DNA of 64,000 bases, from contig JAJRTN010000118.1 in the NCBI GenBank assembly GCA_024278275.1, positions 1-64,000 of the forward strand, in the 5' to 3' direction. Below the pieces are notes generated by a model, which worked only from the letters and a program-made list of their open reading frames with translations, was not told the origin of the DNA and did no database searches. Made by a program: the position numbers and the translations under genes. The stretch comes from Candidatus Hydrogenedentota bacterium. Lineage in GTDB: Bacteria; Hydrogenedentota; Hydrogenedentia; Hydrogenedentales; JAJRTN01. Position 1 is the first letter of the stretch, and each line of letters begins with the position of its first letter. This document shows positions 40,472 to 48,489 of this stretch, piece after piece.

Positions 40472-40685
40472 TAGAGGACAGGATCAGTATAGTAAACTCT
40501 TGACTGATTGGCAAGGAGGTGCTACAAAAGAAGTCTGAGAGGACCGGTGGAACGTGCCCATGGTATTCCGGGCCGGGAGAAACACCACGCCGACATCACG
40601 GTTTTACATCGCGTTGCGAAACAACATGGTCACTCGCCCCTTGAGCCGCATCAATGCGGAAAGGGGGGGTGGCTTTTTGTGTGTT
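40472..40685 (+). ncRNA. candidate structured RNA between the RHH gene and hpf
   Basis: Downstream of the promoter at 40438 there is no convincing gene, but there are strong folds. One hairpin spans about 40539-40580 (TGCC/GGTA, GGAA/TTCC and CCGG pairs). The end is a nested stem (CCCCTT 40637-40642 with AAGGGG 40661-40666; CCGCAT with ATGCGG), then five T residues at 40674-40678. This is the layout of a small RNA or a terminated leader. It matches no RNA family I can name. A second short terminator-like hairpin with six T residues follows at 40755-40771. Confidence 0.35.
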
Positions 40686-40754
40686 TGGCATCAACAGGAT
40701 GACAGGATATATGGGTGGCACCATAGGCCGGTTAGACCTTTCAAGGCATTGGCG

Positions 40755-40771
40755 AACTCAGTGAGTTTTTT
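40755..40771 (+). terminator. short hairpin with T-run
   Basis: AACTC and GAGTT enclose three bases and run into six consecutive T residues (40766-40771), an intrinsic-terminator layout with a weak stem. It is a possible end point of the candidate RNA upstream. Confidence 0.4.
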
Positions 40772-41010
40772 GCGTGCCATCCATTCGGATCGCCTTCGTT
40801 CCTGTATGCCTTCCAATCGCTTGTGTCAGCATAGTGCACAGTCGATGGAGCGCGGAACCAGCGGGCTGTTTCCGGTCCCCAAAAACACGAGGTATGGAGC
40901 AACGTCATCACGCCACGGGAAACTGCCCCTGGGTTTCACAAGTCTCATGGTGGTGAACCCGGTTGCCTGCCATGGTGGCATGGCGCCAAGGGTGGTGACT
41001 AACGACGCGC

Positions 41011-41030
41011 GGAAGGTGGGAGCACCTTCC
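41011..41030 (+). promoter_or_regulatory. hairpin directly upstream of hpf ribosome binding site
   Basis: GGAAGGTG and CACCTTCC form a perfect 8-bp stem with a GGAG loop, ending four bases before the GGAGG site (41034-41038) of hpf. It could influence translation or protect the transcript's 5' end. Confidence 0.4.
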
Positions 41031-41049
41031 CATGGAGGCACAAGAAGCC

Positions 41050-41619
41050 ATGAATATGACGATTACTGGACGTCACATGGAGATGACCGATGCCCTCAAG
41101 GCCTATGTCGAGGGAAGCCTCGAACGGGTCGTGGAGCATTTTGACAAGGTAATCGACGTCGATGTGGTGCTGGAGGTCCAGAAACACCGGCATATCGCGG
41201 AAGTCAATCTTCACGCCAATGGGATTCGAATACACAGCCGGGAATCCTCGCCGGATATGTATGCCTCCGTTGACACGGCCATGTCGAAACTGGACAAGCA
41301 GATTCGCAAGTACCGTGACCGAATCAATAATCATAAACCGAGACGGGCGAAGGAAAAGCGCGATTTTGAACATGCCATTATTGCCATGGGCGAGAGCAAT
41401 GGAGAAGAGCACGACGACCAGGAGCACGAGGCGGCCCACCGCGTGGTACGCCGCGAGAAACTGTCCATGAAGCCGTTGAGCCTCGACGAGGCGGTCATGC
41501 AGCTTGAGCTGGTGAACGACCCCCCCTTCCTGGTGTTCCACAACGCCGACACGTCCGAGGTGAACGTGCTTTGCGCGCGGGAAGACGGCACCTTCAGTTT
41601 GCTTGAGCCCAAGTTCTGA
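41050..41619 (+). CDS. hpf: ribosome hibernation-promoting factor, long form
   Basis: 189-residue long HPF/RaiA that binds the ribosome and dimerises it in stationary phase. The N-terminal domain (MTITGRHMEMTDALKAYVE, VDVVLEVQKHRHIAEV, SVDTAMSKLDKQIRKYRDRI) is joined by an acidic linker to the C-terminal dimerisation domain (KPLSLDEAVMQLEL, FLVFHNADTSEVNVLCAREDG). ATG 41050 is preceded by GGAGG at 11 bases; ATG 41032 is less likely. The gene is next to hprK, as hpf often is to PTS-related regulators. Confidence 0.93.
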   Translation: MNMTITGRHMEMTDALKAYVEGSLERVVEHFDKVIDVDVVLEVQKHRHIAEVNLHANGIRIHSRESSPDMYASVDTAMSKLDKQIRKYRDRINNHKPRRAKEKRDFEHAIIAMGESNGEEHDDQEHEAAHRVVRREKLSMKPLSLDEAVMQLELVNDPPFLVFHNADTSEVNVLCAREDGTFSLLEPKF

Positions 41620-41783
41620 TACGGGTTTGCCGCGGCGTGGGTGTCCCGGGACGGGTCGCCCACGCCGTTTTTCCAACGCCCTACCGCGACCCGGCCGGGC
41701 AGGGTTCGCGGTGTGCCATGGCATGTCGTTGTCTTGCGACAAGGGGATAAGCCGGGTTTCTGCGAAGGCCGAATGGGGAAAAC

Positions 41784-42752
41784 ATGGATACCAAGAACCT
41801 GCCGATCAACCGGAAAAGCAGCATTGCGGTGGCGCGTTTGATGGACTGGATGTCCCATGATTTGCAATTCAAGGTGCTCGGCGGGTACCAGGGCTTCGGT
41901 CGCCCGGTGATGACCTCGGACATCAACCGCCCGGGACTGGCCCTCAGCGGCTACCTCGAGTATTTCGCCAACGACCGCGTTCAGATTCTTGGCAACACGG
42001 AAATCCACTTCATGGAGCGTCTGCCGGCGGCCCGGCTGATGGAGCGTCTCGACGGGATGATGTCTTTCGAGATTCCCGCTTTCGTGTTGTCCCGCAATCT
42101 TGATCCACGCAGTCTTTTCCTCGACATGTGCAACCGCCGGGGGATACCCGTGTTGCGGTCGGCCCGCAGTACGGATGAAGTGATCAGCCGCATCATTCTG
42201 TTTCTCGCCGAGGAGTTCTCCCCGGAAACCGTGGTCCATGGCACGGCGGTGGATTGCTATGGCGTGGGCTGCCTCATCGTGGGAGATGCCGGCGTGGGCA
42301 AGAGTGAGACGGCCCTTGAGCTGGTGGAACGGGGTCACCGGCTGGTTGCCGACGACGTGGTGGCGCTGAAACGCCATCGTGATGACACCCTGTACGCGGA
42401 AACCAATCCGATTGTGGAACATCACATGGAAATACGCGGCGTGGGCATCGTTGACGTGAAGTCGGTTTTCGGGGTGGGTCGCGTGCGCAACCGGAAAACC
42501 ATCGGCCTGGTGGTGGAACTGGAGGAATGGCGGCAGGACAACACCTATGACCGAACGGGCCTGAAAGAGGAATTCGTCGAGATTCTCGGCGTGCCCATAC
42601 CCTATCTGCGAATCCCCGTTCGCCCCGGCCGGAACATTGCCATCATCATCGAGGTGGCCTCCCTCAATCACCGCCTCAAGGAACTTGGGGTGAATCCCGC
42701 CGAACAATTCAACAATCGAATCCTGAATATCATGGAAGAGAAGTCGTTGTGA
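41784..42752 (+). CDS. hprK: HPr kinase/phosphorylase
   Basis: 322-residue bifunctional enzyme that phosphorylates and dephosphorylates HPr on its regulatory serine in response to metabolite levels. The catalytic His152 (VVHGTAV), the P-loop GDAGVGKS (167-174), VADDVV, and the family signature EIRGVGIVDVKSVFGVG are all present, followed by the C-terminal VRPGRNIA block. The substrate HPr is encoded 2.5 kb downstream with its regulatory Ser. The GH57 gene lies between on the same strand. Confidence 0.96.
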   Translation: MDTKNLPINRKSSIAVARLMDWMSHDLQFKVLGGYQGFGRPVMTSDINRPGLALSGYLEYFANDRVQILGNTEIHFMERLPAARLMERLDGMMSFEIPAFVLSRNLDPRSLFLDMCNRRGIPVLRSARSTDEVISRIILFLAEEFSPETVVHGTAVDCYGVGCLIVGDAGVGKSETALELVERGHRLVADDVVALKRHRDDTLYAETNPIVEHHMEIRGVGIVDVKSVFGVGRVRNRKTIGLVVELEEWRQDNTYDRTGLKEEFVEILGVPIPYLRIPVRPGRNIAIIIEVASLNHRLKELGVNPAEQFNNRILNIMEEKSL

Positions 42753-42818
42753 AGGCGGTTCGCCGCGCCCGTCGGTCCATAACCCCACGATATGGGAAAT
42801 GCAGGAGTCCAATACCGC

Positions 42819-44963
42819 ATGAAGCGTATTAATTTCATCCTGGGTTGCCATTCACACCAGCCGGTGGGCAACTTCGACTTCGTTTTCGAGGAAGCCTATG
42901 AAAAATCCTACCTTCCATTTATCAATGTGTTGGAGCGGTATCCGGCCGTCAGGATGACGCTCCATTACACGGGACCGCTCTGGGACTGGTTCCTGGCCCA
43001 CCGGCCCGAATACATCGAGCGGATTGCCGCGCTGGTGACGGCCGGCCAGGTGGAGATCATGGGGGGCGGGTACTATGAGCCGCTCCTGTGCGCCATACCC
43101 GAGCGCGACGCCATCGCGCAAATCCACCGCATGCAGGACTTCTGCCTGGAACACTTCGGGGAAAAGCCCCGGGGCATGTGGCTCACCGAACGGGTGTGGG
43201 AGCCCGGCATGGCAAGCACCCTCGCCCGGGCGGGGGTTGAATACACGGCGCTGGATGACGCCCACTTCATTTGCAGTGGCGTGCCCAAGGAGAAGCTCTT
43301 TGGATACTACATGACCGAAGACGAGGGGCATACGCTCAAGCTCTTTCCCATCCTCGAGCCTCTCCGGTACTATGTGCCGTTCCACCCGGTGGAGGAAACC
43401 ATCGCGTACCTGCGGGAACACGCCACGGAGGATGGACGTGGGTGTGCCGTACTCCACGACGACGGCGAGAAATTCGGCGTGTGGCCGGGCACGTATCACA
43501 GCGTTTATGAAGAGGGTTGGCTTGAGGCCTTCTTCCAGGCGCTGACGGACAACCGGGAATGGCTCCGGTGCCGGCGCTACGGCGACTACGTGGACGAGCA
43601 GCGGGCCGTGGGGCGCGCCTACATCACCTGTGCTTCCTACGCCGAAATGATGGCTTGGGCGCTGCCTTCGAACGCGCAACGCCAATTGCATGCCCTTGAA
43701 TGCGAGTTGAAGGAAGACGAAAACAAGGCCCGCCGGTATGGCCCGTTCATTCGCGGCGGATTCTGGCGGAACTTTCTGGCGAAATACGAAGAAAGCAACA
43801 ACATCCAGAAGCACATGTTGCGCGTCAGCAATCGGATCGAGCGCCTTCGCGGGGAACATGGCCGGACTTCTTCTTTCCAGGCGGCCGAGAAAAATCTCCA
43901 CCAGGGGCAGTGTAACTGTGCTTACTGGCACGGTGCTTTTGGCGGCCTTTACCTCAACCACCTTCGCACGGCCCTGTACGAGCGCTTTATTGCCGCGGAC
44001 CGTTGCCTGGATGCGCTGGAGGGGCGTGACCAGGAGTGGCTTGCCGTCGAGGTGACGGACTTCGACGCGGACGGCAATGAGGACGTTATCCTTGAGAATC
44101 GTCATCTCGCCCTCTTTTTGAACCCCGCGGACGGGGCGACGCTCTTTGAGCTTGACTACAAGGACAAGCCCTTCAACTTCGGCAACACCCTGACCCGGCG
44201 CGATGAACCCTATCATGACGCGCTGCGCGAGGGAACCGTGCAGTTGGGCGAGGAGCCATCGGGCGGTGAAAGTATCCACGACGCGGTACGGGCGAAGGAG
44301 AGCGGCCTGGACGGGTTCCTCGTCCAGGACCCTTACCGCCGCGTGTCCCTGCGCGATCATTTCTTTCGCGGCCCTATCTCGGCCGACGCCCTCTGGGCGG
44401 GGGAATTCGATGAATACGCCCATTTCGCCACCGGTCCCTGGCGAATGGAGCCCCTGGAAGACGGCGTGCGGTTTACGCGGGAAGCCCCGATCCATGGGGA
44501 ACGCAACGGGACGCTGCACGTCAGCAAGCGCATTCGCCTTCGTCCGGGTGAATCCGCCTGTCAAATCCGGTATGATATTGGCCACAAGGGCGAGGCAGCC
44601 TTTGAAGGGCTGTTTGGAACGGAGCTTGCCGTCAATCTGCTCACCGGATCGGCCCATGACCGGTATTACCGGTCGGATGATCGCTATTTGAAAGGTGTTT
44701 TGCTGGGCGAAAGGGGTTGTGACGAGCATCTGTCGCATTACGCCTTACGGGATGATTGGCAGCAGGTTGAATGCGGATTCCGCTTCTCCCGGCCCGCCGT
44801 GGTTTATCGCTTCCCCATCGAGACCGTAAGTCAATCGGAGGGTGGCCAGGAGCGGGTATATCAGGGCAGCGTGGTGACGCCGTGCTGGCCTGTCCGGTGT
44901 GCGCCCGGCGAAACCGTGCGTCTCACGATTGACCTTGAGATTGTGGATACGGCGGATTTGTAG
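42819..44963 (+). CDS. glycoside hydrolase family 57 (4-alpha-glucanotransferase/alpha-amylase type)
   Basis: 714-residue alpha-glucan-active enzyme. The N-terminal barrel carries the GH57 conserved regions: HSHQP (residues 11-15), GGGYYEPLL, the nucleophile region WLTERVWEP (Glu124), and HDDGEKFGVWP with the acid/base Asp (214 or 215). The middle and C-terminal parts match the DUF1925/DUF1926 beta-domains of Thermococcus-type 4-alpha-glucanotransferases. The same layout serves some amylases, so transferase versus hydrolase is open. ATG 42819 has AGGAG at 11 bases. It sits between hprK and ptsHI, suggesting that alpha-glucan turnover is tied to this regulatory set. No signal peptide: cytoplasmic. 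Confidence 0.92.
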   Translation: MKRINFILGCHSHQPVGNFDFVFEEAYEKSYLPFINVLERYPAVRMTLHYTGPLWDWFLAHRPEYIERIAALVTAGQVEIMGGGYYEPLLCAIPERDAIAQIHRMQDFCLEHFGEKPRGMWLTERVWEPGMASTLARAGVEYTALDDAHFICSGVPKEKLFGYYMTEDEGHTLKLFPILEPLRYYVPFHPVEETIAYLREHATEDGRGCAVLHDDGEKFGVWPGTYHSVYEEGWLEAFFQALTDNREWLRCRRYGDYVDEQRAVGRAYITCASYAEMMAWALPSNAQRQLHALECELKEDENKARRYGPFIRGGFWRNFLAKYEESNNIQKHMLRVSNRIERLRGEHGRTSSFQAAEKNLHQGQCNCAYWHGAFGGLYLNHLRTALYERFIAADRCLDALEGRDQEWLAVEVTDFDADGNEDVILENRHLALFLNPADGATLFELDYKDKPFNFGNTLTRRDEPYHDALREGTVQLGEEPSGGESIHDAVRAKESGLDGFLVQDPYRRVSLRDHFFRGPISADALWAGEFDEYAHFATGPWRMEPLEDGVRFTREAPIHGERNGTLHVSKRIRLRPGESACQIRYDIGHKGEAAFEGLFGTELAVNLLTGSAHDRYYRSDDRYLKGVLLGERGCDEHLSHYALRDDWQQVECGFRFSRPAVVYRFPIETVSQSEGGQERVYQGSVVTPCWPVRCAPGETVRLTIDLEIVDTADL

Positions 44964-45235
44964 TATCGCCGCCCTCTATAGGCATCACAAAACCGGTATA
45001 TTGGCTGCATGCCATCGGGAAGAGGCAGGTAGGGAGTTGAGGACCTTTTTTCCCGCCCTCCGCGGAGCCGCGTATTCGGTTCCCGTTCCTGGTCTATGGG
45101 GCGGTCTTTCCGAGAAGCAGTTTTGTCGCAAGTGGCATCGGCATGGCGTGGTACGGAAAACCATGACCAATCGGGTCGCGCGGCGATTTCGCCGAGAGTT
45201 GTTTTTTTCAACAGTAACATCGGGTAGTGGATCTT

Positions 45236-45508
45236 ATGGCGGAAATCACCGAAGACGTGTTGGTTGTCAACAAACTGGGCATACACGCGCGGCCGGCCGC
45301 CGCGCTGGTGCAGAAAATGCTTGTCTTCCAAAGCGATGTCTTCATCACCTTCGAGGGCAACCGCGTAAACGCGAAAAGCATCATGGGTCTCTTGACCCTG
45401 GCAGCCATTCGCGGAAGCCACCTCACGGTCACGTGTACCGGTGATGACGCGGAAGAGGCTATGGCGGCGGTTAAAGAACTATTCGCCTCGGGATTCGGAG
45501 AGGACTGA
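45236..45508 (+). CDS. ptsH: phosphocarrier protein HPr
   Basis: 90-residue HPr. The EI-phosphorylated histidine is His17 in KLGIHARPAA and the HprK-target serine is Ser48 in NAKSIMGL, so both phosphorylation sites are kept. I prefer ATG 45236 by the usual length before the histidine; GTG 45227 is in frame. Its stop is immediately followed by the ptsI start. No EIIA/EIIB/EIIC gene is in the window. The 270 bp upstream (44964-45235) contain no supported gene. Confidence 0.95.
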   Translation: MAEITEDVLVVNKLGIHARPAAALVQKMLVFQSDVFITFEGNRVNAKSIMGLLTLAAIRGSHLTVTCTGDDAEEAMAAVKELFASGFGED

Positions 45509-47278
45509 GTGGAAAAAACGCTTCGCGGTATAGGCGTATCCCCGGGGATCGCGATTGGGCCGGCGCTGGTCTTTGATGTGGGCCGCTTCGAGGTGCCCGA
45601 ATACCGGATTACGGATACGAAAGCCGAATGGGCGCGGCTCGCGCGTGCCATGAGTGCCGCCCGTGTCGAGTTGGAGGAGTTGCACCGGCGTACCTCGAAA
45701 GAACTGGGAGAAGTCCATGCGGGCATTTTCAATGCGCACCTGATGCTGCTTGACGATGTCATGGTTCTTGACCAGGTCAAGGAACAACTCGAATCCGAAA
45801 AACTCAATATCGAATGCCTCCTGGCCCGGGTCACGCGCCAGTTCCAGCAACAGATGGAGCAGATTGACGAAGCCCGGTTCCGCGAGCGGGCCGCGGACCT
45901 GGTGGATGTGACGGATCGGGTGTTGCGGCATTTACTGAAAACCGAACACCCCGACCTCGGCCAGGTACGCACCGCGTGTGTCGTGGTTGCCCATGATCTT
46001 TCCCCTTCCGACACCGTTTCCATGGACAAGGAAAACACGGTGGCGTTGGCGGTTGATTCGGGAAACGTCACCTCGCACACCGCTATTCTGGCCCGGGCGC
46101 TTGAAATCCCGGCGGTCATGGGGCTGCTTAACGCAAGCAACCACGTCCAACCGGACACCATGATGATCGTGGACGGAACGCTGGGCATTGTGATTGTCGA
46201 TCCCTCCCGGGAGACCCTCGCCCGTTACGAGGCCGCGAAGCAGGCCTACAGCGAGGAGCAGGTCCGTCTGCGGCACGCGCTCGAAACAACACCGGGCAAG
46301 ACCCGGCACGGCGTGCCCATCGAAACGCAAGCCAACATAGAACTCCCCATCGAATTGGCCCACAGCCGCAGGGCCGGCGCCCACGGGGTGGGCCTTTACC
46401 GAACGGAGTACCTCTTCCTCAATCGAGGCACGGTCCCCACGGAGGACGAGCAATTCGAGGCGTATGCCGACGCGGCCCGGGCACTTGTCCCCTTTCCCGT
46501 GACCCTGAGAACCATGGATATTGGGGGCGATAAGTTCGTGGCGCACCTGCAAATCTTCAAGGAGGACAACCCCCAGTTGGGTTTGAGGGCGGTGCGGTTC
46601 TGCCTGGAGCGCCCGGACATTTTCAAGACGCAATTGCGGGCCATGCTTCGGGCGACGGTCCACGGTAACGTGCAGATCATGTTCCCCATGATCAGCGGCG
46701 TACAGCAAATGCGCGAGGTGAAAGCAGTGCTCGCGGAAGTCATGGATGAATTGCGCGAAGCAGGGATTCCCTTCGATGCGAAAGTCCCCGTCGGCTCCAT
46801 GATCGAGGTGCCTTCCGCGGTGATGCTCACCGACCTGCTGGCCAAGGAATGCGACTTTTTCAGCATCGGCACGAATGACCTTATTCAGTATTCTCTCGCG
46901 GTGGACCGGGTGAATGAGCGTATTGCCCACCTCTATGAACCTGCCCATCCCGCGGTGCTTCGCATGATCGACATGACGGCCCGGGCCGCGAAGAAGGCGG
47001 GTATTCCCTGCAAGCTTTGCGGTGAAATGGCCGGCGATCCGCTGTACACGGAATTGCTCTTGGGACTCGGGGTGACTTCGCTGAGCATGTCCGCCGTTTC
47101 CCTGCCGGTGGTTCGGGCCGAGATTTCGCGTATCCATATGGGAAAGGCCCGGAAAATGGCGCGGAAGGCGGTCAACCTGGCGACCGCCTCGGATGTTCTC
47201 CAACTGCTTGACAAACACGCCGGTGAACGAAGATCCATCCATCCTTCCGCCCGCGACGGAGCCTCTCATGGCCTCTAA
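45509..47278 (+). CDS. ptsI: phosphoenolpyruvate-protein phosphotransferase (PTS enzyme I)
   Basis: 589-residue EI that autophosphorylates from PEP and passes the phosphate to HPr. The N-terminal HPr-binding domain is followed by the active-site His190 (GNVTSHTAILARALEIPAVMG). The PEP-binding barrel contains TEYLFLNRG, TMDIGGDKF, MFPMISG, GSMIEVPSA, FFSIGTNDLIQY and the catalytic Cys block CKLCGEMAGD. Start GTG 45509 directly abuts the ptsH stop with GGAGAGGA before it. The stop overlaps the dxr start. Confidence 0.96.
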   Translation: MEKTLRGIGVSPGIAIGPALVFDVGRFEVPEYRITDTKAEWARLARAMSAARVELEELHRRTSKELGEVHAGIFNAHLMLLDDVMVLDQVKEQLESEKLNIECLLARVTRQFQQQMEQIDEARFRERAADLVDVTDRVLRHLLKTEHPDLGQVRTACVVVAHDLSPSDTVSMDKENTVALAVDSGNVTSHTAILARALEIPAVMGLLNASNHVQPDTMMIVDGTLGIVIVDPSRETLARYEAAKQAYSEEQVRLRHALETTPGKTRHGVPIETQANIELPIELAHSRRAGAHGVGLYRTEYLFLNRGTVPTEDEQFEAYADAARALVPFPVTLRTMDIGGDKFVAHLQIFKEDNPQLGLRAVRFCLERPDIFKTQLRAMLRATVHGNVQIMFPMISGVQQMREVKAVLAEVMDELREAGIPFDAKVPVGSMIEVPSAVMLTDLLAKECDFFSIGTNDLIQYSLAVDRVNERIAHLYEPAHPAVLRMIDMTARAAKKAGIPCKLCGEMAGDPLYTELLLGLGVTSLSMSAVSLPVVRAEISRIHMGKARKMARKAVNLATASDVLQLLDKHAGERRSIHPSARDGASHGL

Positions 47279-48440
47279 CCCCGGCGGCAAACGGCGTATT
47301 TCCATCTTGGGCGCCACGGGCTCCATCGGTCGAAGCGCGCTCCGGGTGGTACGGCACTATTCGGACCTCTTCGATGTGGTGGCGCTCAGTGCCCACGCCA
47401 ACGTGGACTTGCTCGCCGAGCAGATACGTGAATTTCGTCCCCGCCACGTGGCGGTGAGCGATTCCGCGGCGGCGACGCGCCTTCGGGCGCTCGATCCGCC
47501 CTGCACGGTCCACACGGGCGAGGGGTGCCTCGACACCGTGGCCGGGCTCAATGTGGACGTCGTCCTGTGTGCCATGGTGGGCGCGGTGGGGCTGCGCCCC
47601 CTGCTCGCCGCCATTGAGGCGGGAAACCGTGTCGCCGTCGCGAACAAGGAGCCCTTTGTCATGGCGGGCCGCCTCGTGATGGAGCACGCGAAACGGCACG
47701 GTGTGGAGGTGCTTCCCGTTGATAGCGAGCACAACGCTATTTTTCAGTGCATTCACGGACATGACCAGGCCCGGGTGCAATGTATTCACCTGACGGCATC
47801 GGGCGGCCCTTTCTATGGACGCCGCCGGGATTCGCTGGCCGGGGTAACCCCCGAGCAAGCCACCCAACATCCCACGTGGGACATGGGCGCCAAGATCAGC
47901 GTCGATTCCGCCACCCTCATGAACAAGGGCCTTGAGATTGTGGAAGCCATGTGGCTTTTCGATCTCCCGCCCAACCGCATCGATGTGGTCATCCACCCCC
48001 AAAGCACGATTCACAGTCTTGTCGAGTTTACCGATGGGAATATCCTCGCCCACCTGGGGGTCACGGATATGAAGTTCCCTATTTTGTTCGCACTGACCTA
48101 CCCGGAAAGGGTAGAATCTCCCATGGCGAGGCTGGACCTGACGCGGCTGAAGGCGTTGACCTTCGCGGCGCCCGATTTTCGCGAGTTCCCTTGCCTGGCC
48201 TATGCGCGTGCGGCGGCCGAGACGGGCGGCACGGCGCCCGCGATCCTCAACGCGGCGAACGAGGTGGCCGTGGCGGCGTTCTGTCAGGGGCGTATCCCCT
48301 TCCTGGCCATCAGCGAGGTGGTGCGCGGGGTGATGGAAACGTGTGAAGCGGTTCAGGATCCCGGCCTGGAGACCATCTTCGCGGCCGACGCCGACGCGCG
48401 GGAAAAGGCGGAAACCCTGGTGACAACCCGCACCGTCTAA
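47268..48440 (+). CDS. dxr: 1-deoxy-D-xylulose 5-phosphate reductoisomerase
   Basis: Second enzyme of the non-mevalonate isoprenoid pathway; NADPH-dependent. N-terminal ILGATGSIGRSALRVVR binds the cofactor. ANKEPFVMAG, VDSEHNAIFQC, LTASGGPFYGRR, KISVDSATLMNKGLE and VIHPQSTIHSLVEF supply the metal- and substrate-binding residues. ATG 47268 overlaps the end of ptsI and has CGGAG six bases before it. The frame upstream to 47193 is not homologous. dxr next to rseP is a frequent bacterial arrangement. Confidence 0.96.
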   Translation: MASNPGGKRRISILGATGSIGRSALRVVRHYSDLFDVVALSAHANVDLLAEQIREFRPRHVAVSDSAAATRLRALDPPCTVHTGEGCLDTVAGLNVDVVLCAMVGAVGLRPLLAAIEAGNRVAVANKEPFVMAGRLVMEHAKRHGVEVLPVDSEHNAIFQCIHGHDQARVQCIHLTASGGPFYGRRRDSLAGVTPEQATQHPTWDMGAKISVDSATLMNKGLEIVEAMWLFDLPPNRIDVVIHPQSTIHSLVEFTDGNILAHLGVTDMKFPILFALTYPERVESPMARLDLTRLKALTFAAPDFREFPCLAYARAAAETGGTAPAILNAANEVAVAAFCQGRIPFLAISEVVRGVMETCEAVQDPGLETIFAADADAREKAETLVTTRTV

Positions 48441-48489
48441 AAAGACATCCATACATTGACGCAAACTCCGCAAAAGGACATTTCCAAGC

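Noticed and set aside
40520..40570. TPP riboswitch, suggested by a CTGAGAG box
   Set aside because: The second conserved TPP half (GGATAATGCC-like with AGGGA) is absent and no thiamine gene follows.
40554..41144. Plus-strand frame overlapping the start of hpf
   Set aside because: It overlaps hpf out of frame, spans terminator-like hairpins and lacks a ribosome site; the protein is low in normal coding character.
42852..44738. Minus-strand frame of 628 codons opposite GH57
   Set aside because: Shadow of the GH57 gene, which has all catalytic motifs; no ribosome site or recognisable domain on the minus strand.
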